Under the pieces are notes generated by a model. It was given only the letters and a program-made list of their open reading frames with translations. It searched no databases and was not told the DNA's origin. A DNA stretch of 64,000 nt from Pseudoalteromonas rubra (GTDB lineage: Bacteria; Pseudomonadota; Gammaproteobacteria; Enterobacterales; Alteromonadaceae), in contig NZ_CP045429.1 of assembly GCF_005886805.2 (NCBI RefSeq), positions 1,644,501-1,708,500 on the forward strand, given 5' to 3'. Shown here piece after piece: positions 60,165 to 64,000 of the stretch. Position 1 is the first letter of the stretch, and each line of letters opens with the position of its first letter. The translations under genes and the position numbers were made by a program.

Positions 60165-61208
60165 ATGACCACATTATGCAAACCTGCGACTTTTTACCCT
60201 GAACACCTTGTCAATGCAGATGACATCATGACAGTAATTGAGATTTGTCACCCGGACAGCCCATATAAGCAACGGGCTTTTGAAATGATCCAAAACACAG
60301 AGGTAAAGAATCGGCATCTGATTTTACCTCTGACGGAGATTGTGAAACTTCAGGATTTTGGCGCGCGGGCCACTCGCTATAAGGAGGCCGCCATTGAAAT
60401 GGCTGAAACAGTAGCCGTTGAAGCGATGGAAAATGCGCTGGTGGCTCCTGAGGACATCGATATGGTGATCGCGACGTCCTGTACCGGCTTTATGATGCCT
60501 TCACTAACAGCGCATCTGATCAATCGGCTGGGGTTACGCAACGAAACTAAGCAAATCCCGGTTGCACAATTAGGGTGTGTGGCGGGCGCGTCGGCAATCG
60601 GGCGGGCATTTGAATATTGTCAGAGTCGTAAAGACAGCAATGTGTTGATCGTCTGCGTTGAGACATCCTCATTGTGCTTTCACAAAGAGGCCGATAGATT
60701 ACAGGACTTTATCAGTGACGCTCTATTTGCTGATGGCGCAGCGGCGGTGGTAATGAGGGGCGACAGTCTGGTGTCCGGCCTTAAGCTTATTAACAACCAA
60801 AGTGTGACGATTAAAGACACCATTCCTTACATTGAATATGACATTACGCATCAGGGCTTTAAGTTTTCTCTGGATAAGGAAGTTATGCACTCTATTCCAC
60901 ATGTTGCGCCATATTTGCAATCGTTTTGCCAACGCAGTTTATCGCGTAATGCAAACCAGGTAGACAGCACGATTTTTCATACCGGTGGTAAGCGTATTTT
61001 GGATGAGCTAGTACGTTGTTTGTCGCTTGAGCCTGATATGGTAGCACGCTCACGTGATTGTCTGGCCGAAACGGGTAACACCTCCAGCGTAGCGGTCATT
61101 GATGTATTAAAACGTACCTTTGACTCTGCCAGGTGCGGTGATGCCAGTCTGCTTGCTGCGTTTGGCCCCGGTTTCACCTCAGAAATGAGCATTGGCGTAT
61201 GGCATTGA
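60165..61208 (+). CDS. phlD: PhlD-like type III polyketide synthase
   Basis: A 347-residue type III polyketide synthase. The catalytic triad is Cys138 in AQLGCVAGA, His272 in FHTGGKRILDEL and Asn305 in AETGNTSSV. It resembles Pseudomonas PhlD (phloroglucinol synthase, about 349 residues) along its length: TLCxP start, MIxNTEVxxRHLxLP, TSCTGFMMPSLTAHLIN and AAFGPGFTSEM end, with Cys at the same position 138. PhlD makes phloroglucinol from three malonyl-CoA. No phlACB acetyltransferase genes are near, so the product may be free phloroglucinol or an acyl-resorcinol type. AAGGAG precedes the ATG by 8 bases. Confidence 0.85.
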   Translation: MTTLCKPATFYPEHLVNADDIMTVIEICHPDSPYKQRAFEMIQNTEVKNRHLILPLTEIVKLQDFGARATRYKEAAIEMAETVAVEAMENALVAPEDIDMVIATSCTGFMMPSLTAHLINRLGLRNETKQIPVAQLGCVAGASAIGRAFEYCQSRKDSNVLIVCVETSSLCFHKEADRLQDFISDALFADGAAAVVMRGDSLVSGLKLINNQSVTIKDTIPYIEYDITHQGFKFSLDKEVMHSIPHVAPYLQSFCQRSLSRNANQVDSTIFHTGGKRILDELVRCLSLEPDMVARSRDCLAETGNTSSVAVIDVLKRTFDSARCGDASLLAAFGPGFTSEMSIGVWH

Positions 61209-61412
61209 AGTGCGGCTAGGAGTTAGCTTTAGACAACAGGAGCTGACTTGCAGCTGATCGAATATACTCCTCAGCGCGAGTCAAATCTTCCCATTCGTTG
61301 CTGGCTGATTGCTACGCCAGACTAAAATTTGACGCTGACCCTTGTTAGTTTGGGGATTTATAATCTCAGGCAAGACTGTGGCTTTATTGTATAATTTAGC
61401 AATTATCATTTA

Positions 61413-63356
61413 ATGATCAGGGCCATGTACAAAAAAGCCTTTCTTGCGCTGAGCGTATTCTTTATTTCGGTGTTAATTGTGGCAACACTGGACACGTTTT
61501 GGTTTCACAGTGCCGCCACACAACGGCCAGCCGTGGTGTCGTCAGTAATACCCCCCGAGGCTCAGTTAAAGCAATTGCAATCTGCACACCCACTGCTCGA
61601 TATTTATGAACTGGCTTCAGACTCCCCGCAAGCGGCGTTAGCACAACTGACGCACTGGCAACAAGGCGCGCGTGATTTGGCGCCCATTGAACAAGTGTAT
61701 GTGTTGTGGATCCGCAGACGTGCAACCGGTGATGATCCCGAGCGGGCAAGACTAAACCAGCAACTGACAGATCTTGCGAGCCAACATCAGCTCAACTGGC
61801 TGGAAGCCTGGGTGGCTCATGCGCAGGCAAAAGCGGCCTTACGTATCGGTGATCTTGAAGCAGCGCGCTCTGCCATCTTAAAAGCAGTGGCGGTTGCACA
61901 GCAACACCAGATAGGGTTCCTTTTAAAGGAGGTTTATAATACCGCAGGTGTGGTGTTTAACTCGACCAATGAACTGGTTAAATCACAGCAGTACTTTCTA
62001 AAAGGGATTAAACAGATTGAAGCGTTACCTGAGCACCGACTGCGTGCGTTGTTGCACAACAACCTTGGTCTGCTGTACGTGCATCTGGAGCAGTGGGACA
62101 ACGCGTTAAAATATCTGAGTCAGGCTGAAAAACTCTACAGCCAGTATGCCTATGCTACGTCAGAGTACATGTCGTTAATTTTATTTAACCAATCTTTTGC
62201 CCATAACCGTGCAGGTCAGGCCGTTCAGTCCAGAGAAAAATTCGAGCAGGCTCTCAGTTATCTGGATGAGGGGGTGAGTGATTTTTATCGCGTTGTCGCG
62301 CTTAAGAATGAGGCCAGACTACTTAATCTGGAAAAAGACTTGAGTGGTGCGACGCGAAAAGCCAGCCAGTGCGTTGATATGACCAGCGCTGAAAAATACC
62401 CAATGCAGCATGGGATCTGCTTACTAGAGCTGGGTTTTGCTTACTACGCAAATAGTGATTTAGAGGAAGCACACTTGGCGACGCGCTCTGCGATGGCGGC
62501 TTTTAGCAAGCTCAATCATGCACGCTGGCTGATAAAAAGTCGGTTTTTCCTGGCACAAGTGCTGGAGCGCCAGGGGGAGGCGCAAGCGGCACTATCGATA
62601 CTTAAAGAAGCCCGGGCAGCAGAAAAAGCCATGATCATGAATGAATTGATTGCACTGGATACCGCGCTTGAGGTGCAACAAATTACTCAGGAGCGCGACT
62701 TGTTAAGTGCTCAAAGTCGCTTATCTAACCTTGAACTTTTGCTTGATAAACAGCGCTTCAGATTGCTGGTTTTATGGTTGATCCTTGCATTTACGGGGGC
62801 TGGGTGGCTGGCGCTGCGTGCCAGAGCAGTGAGCAAAGAAAATCGTCGCCTGTATGACCTCAGCTTTGTAGACCCGCTCACAAAAGCGTCCAATCGTCGT
62901 TTGTATCAGCAGGAAATGGCTAAGCCGGACAGATTGTGTACTGAGGTCCATTACCGACTGGTCGTGATTGACTTGGATCACTTTAAACAGATCAATGATA
63001 CCTATGGTCATGACAAAGGAGACTGGGTTCTGAGCGAAGCGGCAGCCCGACTGCAAAAGTTCGTAGCCGATGATGAGCTATTTGTACGCTGGGGGGGAGA
63101 AGAATTCCTGATGGTAGTAAAAGAGCGTGATGCATTTCGGGCGTTCGTTCAAAACATGGTTGATGCACTGAGGGAAGTGCCTTTTGAACTGGGAGAAACA
63201 GCGCTGCGCGTAACCGCCTCTTTTGGTGTTAGCGATGCAATGAGCGTGCAACAGTTGGGGGCATCTGATGGGGCATTTAAATGCGCCGACCGCTGTTTGT
63301 ATCAGGCTAAAAACAATGGCCGGGATCGAGTGGTTATGCCGGAAGAAGTGCTTTAG
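61413..63356 (+). CDS. TPR-containing membrane diguanylate cyclase
   Basis: A 647-residue protein. An N-terminal membrane segment (about 5-28) and a second one (about 445-468) bracket a periplasmic helical TPR array (about 100-400, with YNTAGVVFNS, LHNNLGLLYVHLEQWDNALKYL and LLELGFAYYANSDLEEA). The cytoplasmic GGDEF domain (about 485-645) has intact RWGGEEF and LVVIDLDHFKQINDTYGHDKGD, so it should make c-di-GMP. The I-site RxxD upstream is absent. Start 61413 or 61425 is undecided, since neither has a good ribosome site. The TPR sensor domain suggests a peptide or protein signal from the periplasm. Confidence 0.88.
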   Translation: MIRAMYKKAFLALSVFFISVLIVATLDTFWFHSAATQRPAVVSSVIPPEAQLKQLQSAHPLLDIYELASDSPQAALAQLTHWQQGARDLAPIEQVYVLWIRRRATGDDPERARLNQQLTDLASQHQLNWLEAWVAHAQAKAALRIGDLEAARSAILKAVAVAQQHQIGFLLKEVYNTAGVVFNSTNELVKSQQYFLKGIKQIEALPEHRLRALLHNNLGLLYVHLEQWDNALKYLSQAEKLYSQYAYATSEYMSLILFNQSFAHNRAGQAVQSREKFEQALSYLDEGVSDFYRVVALKNEARLLNLEKDLSGATRKASQCVDMTSAEKYPMQHGICLLELGFAYYANSDLEEAHLATRSAMAAFSKLNHARWLIKSRFFLAQVLERQGEAQAALSILKEARAAEKAMIMNELIALDTALEVQQITQERDLLSAQSRLSNLELLLDKQRFRLLVLWLILAFTGAGWLALRARAVSKENRRLYDLSFVDPLTKASNRRLYQQEMAKPDRLCTEVHYRLVVIDLDHFKQINDTYGHDKGDWVLSEAAARLQKFVADDELFVRWGGEEFLMVVKERDAFRAFVQNMVDALREVPFELGETALRVTASFGVSDAMSVQQLGASDGAFKCADRCLYQAKNNGRDRVVMPEEVL

Positions 63357-63488
63357 AGAGTTCAAAGTGTGATTGTTGTCAGAATATAAGCATATGAAGA
63401 TTAGAGGGGGCTTGTGGTGTTGTTTCTAAAGAGATGCTCAAGGAGGCGATGTATGCGGCAGATGCTTTTGGATAGCAGCGAAGACAGT

Positions 63489-63508
63489 GGCCGGAGTGAA
63501 CCGGCCAG
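63489..63508. terminator. Hairpin between convergent genes
   Basis: TGGCCGG and CCGGCCA with a 6-base loop between the GGDEF gene and the convergent discoidin-type gene. No clear T-run, so termination is tentative. Confidence 0.4.
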
Positions 63509-63522
63509 CAATCCACTTGCTT

Positions 63523-64000
63523 TTACTTGTACAGTTCCAGCTCACCTAAACTGAGGTAGTTGCCCAGGTCATTGGAGACATCGAGACGATAGTATTGGTA
63601 ATGTGCTTTTGACTCCAGACAGTACTCAGACATTGCCGGGAAGTCGGGCTTGTCGCCAGAGCCAATGGGTGCCCAGACTTGTTTGTCGTTACTGCCATAC
63701 AGTTTCCAGCTGGTGGTCACCCAGGTCGTGGTGTGATTGTAGCCTTGTGCAAGAGCGATTTTAGACACCGCTTGTGCCTGAGGCAAAGTGACATAGATTG
63801 ACTCTTGCTTCTCTTTAGAGAACCAGACGTGGTTATAGCTATAGACAACGACACCATCATTTAGGTGGTTAATGCTGCCATGACTGGTTGTTGCAACCTC
63901 AAAGCCACTGATATCGACTTTTTCGTCAGCCAGTTGGCAAGCTCGGTTAGGCACCGTGCCGTCACCTATGGTCAGCTCAAAATCACCGCTTTGCTCGTTT
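63523..64000 (-). CDS. C-terminal part of a discoidin (F5/8 type C)-like protein, runs off window
   Basis: The reading frame is open without a stop to the window edge, so the gene starts beyond 64000; about 158 residues are visible. The last 140 residues fit a coagulation-factor 5/8 C-type (discoidin) domain: strands YNHVWFSKEKQESIYVTLP, KIALAQGYNHTTTWVTTSWKLYGSNDKQVWAPIG, and the terminal YRLDVSNDLGNYLSLGELELY. Such domains bind glycans in secreted carbohydrate-active or adhesion proteins. The catalytic or remaining part is outside the window. Confidence 0.75.
   Translation of the reverse strand, partial: NEQSGDFELTIGDGTVPNRACQLADEKVDISGFEVATTSHGSINHLNDGVVVYSYNHVWFSKEKQESIYVTLPQAQAVSKIALAQGYNHTTTWVTTSWKLYGSNDKQVWAPIGSGDKPDFPAMSEYCLESKAHYQYYRLDVSNDLGNYLSLGELELYK

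Noticed and set aside
61390..61425. ATCATTTAATGAT next to the TPR-GGDEF start, Fur-like at first glance
   Set aside because: The three hexamers of a Fur box do not line up, and the match to the 19-bp consensus is poor.
1..64000. CRISPR arrays, tRNA or rRNA genes, phage structural genes, conjugation genes
   Set aside because: No regularly spaced repeats, no tRNA-like cloverleaf or rRNA sequence, and no phage or conjugation proteins were recognised in the window.

Overview
The window looks like chromosome of a marine gammaproteobacterium close to Pseudoalteromonas. This rests on the mix of genes: TonB receptor, RND pump, FixL-like PAS sensors, LruC protein, hcnABC, a PhlD-like synthase, a DAB carbon transporter, VCR-like attC sites, and Zur- and Fur-type operators. 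The genus is inferred from gene content; no rRNA or tRNA gene was recognised.

Layout. 1-2.0 kb: 4.5S RNA gene (ffs) with its promoter, an HNH endonuclease and a decayed IS256-family transposase. 2.25-8.3 kb: a tight five-gene phosphorelay operon (PAS-PAS kinase, two lone receivers, a REC-REC-PAS kinase, and a REC-GGDEF-EAL output). 8.5-10.8 kb: a secreted protein of unknown family under a Fur box, then a secreted sphingomyelinase. 11.4-15.2 kb: an AT-rich island of integron cassettes without an integrase. It holds a two-gene system that I recognise as GAPS4 (anti-phage), an attC site, a restriction-fold protein of unknown role, a second attC site, and a TIMP-like secreted protein. 15.2-25.3 kb: LytS/LytR-type two-component pair, a haloalkane-dehalogenase-like lipoprotein with an extra domain, large surface lipoproteins and a LruC protein. 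25.6-29.7 kb: small enzymes and a redox cluster (peroxiredoxin-like, AhpD-like, MdaB) beside an HxlR regulator. 29.98-32.9 kb: hydrogen cyanide synthase hcnABC.

33.1-46.1 kb is the most interesting part. It holds a TonB receptor, an RND efflux pair, a nicotianamine-synthase-like gene with an MFS exporter and a hotdog protein, and an ABC transporter with two ABC-2 permeases. Zur-like operators lie upstream of the receptor, the nicotianamine-synthase-like operon and the ABC operon. I read this as a candidate zinc metallophore production, export and uptake locus.

46-64 kb: GNAT acetyltransferase, LAS metallopeptidase, cold-shock protein, dGTPase, a LysR regulator divergent from dabB-dabA (inorganic carbon uptake), small secreted proteins, a GlxA-type regulator with an S41 protease, a previously unmarked 53-residue RiPP-like precursor on the minus strand, a PhlD-like type III polyketide synthase, a TPR-GGDEF protein, and the 3' end of a discoidin-domain protein that runs off the window.
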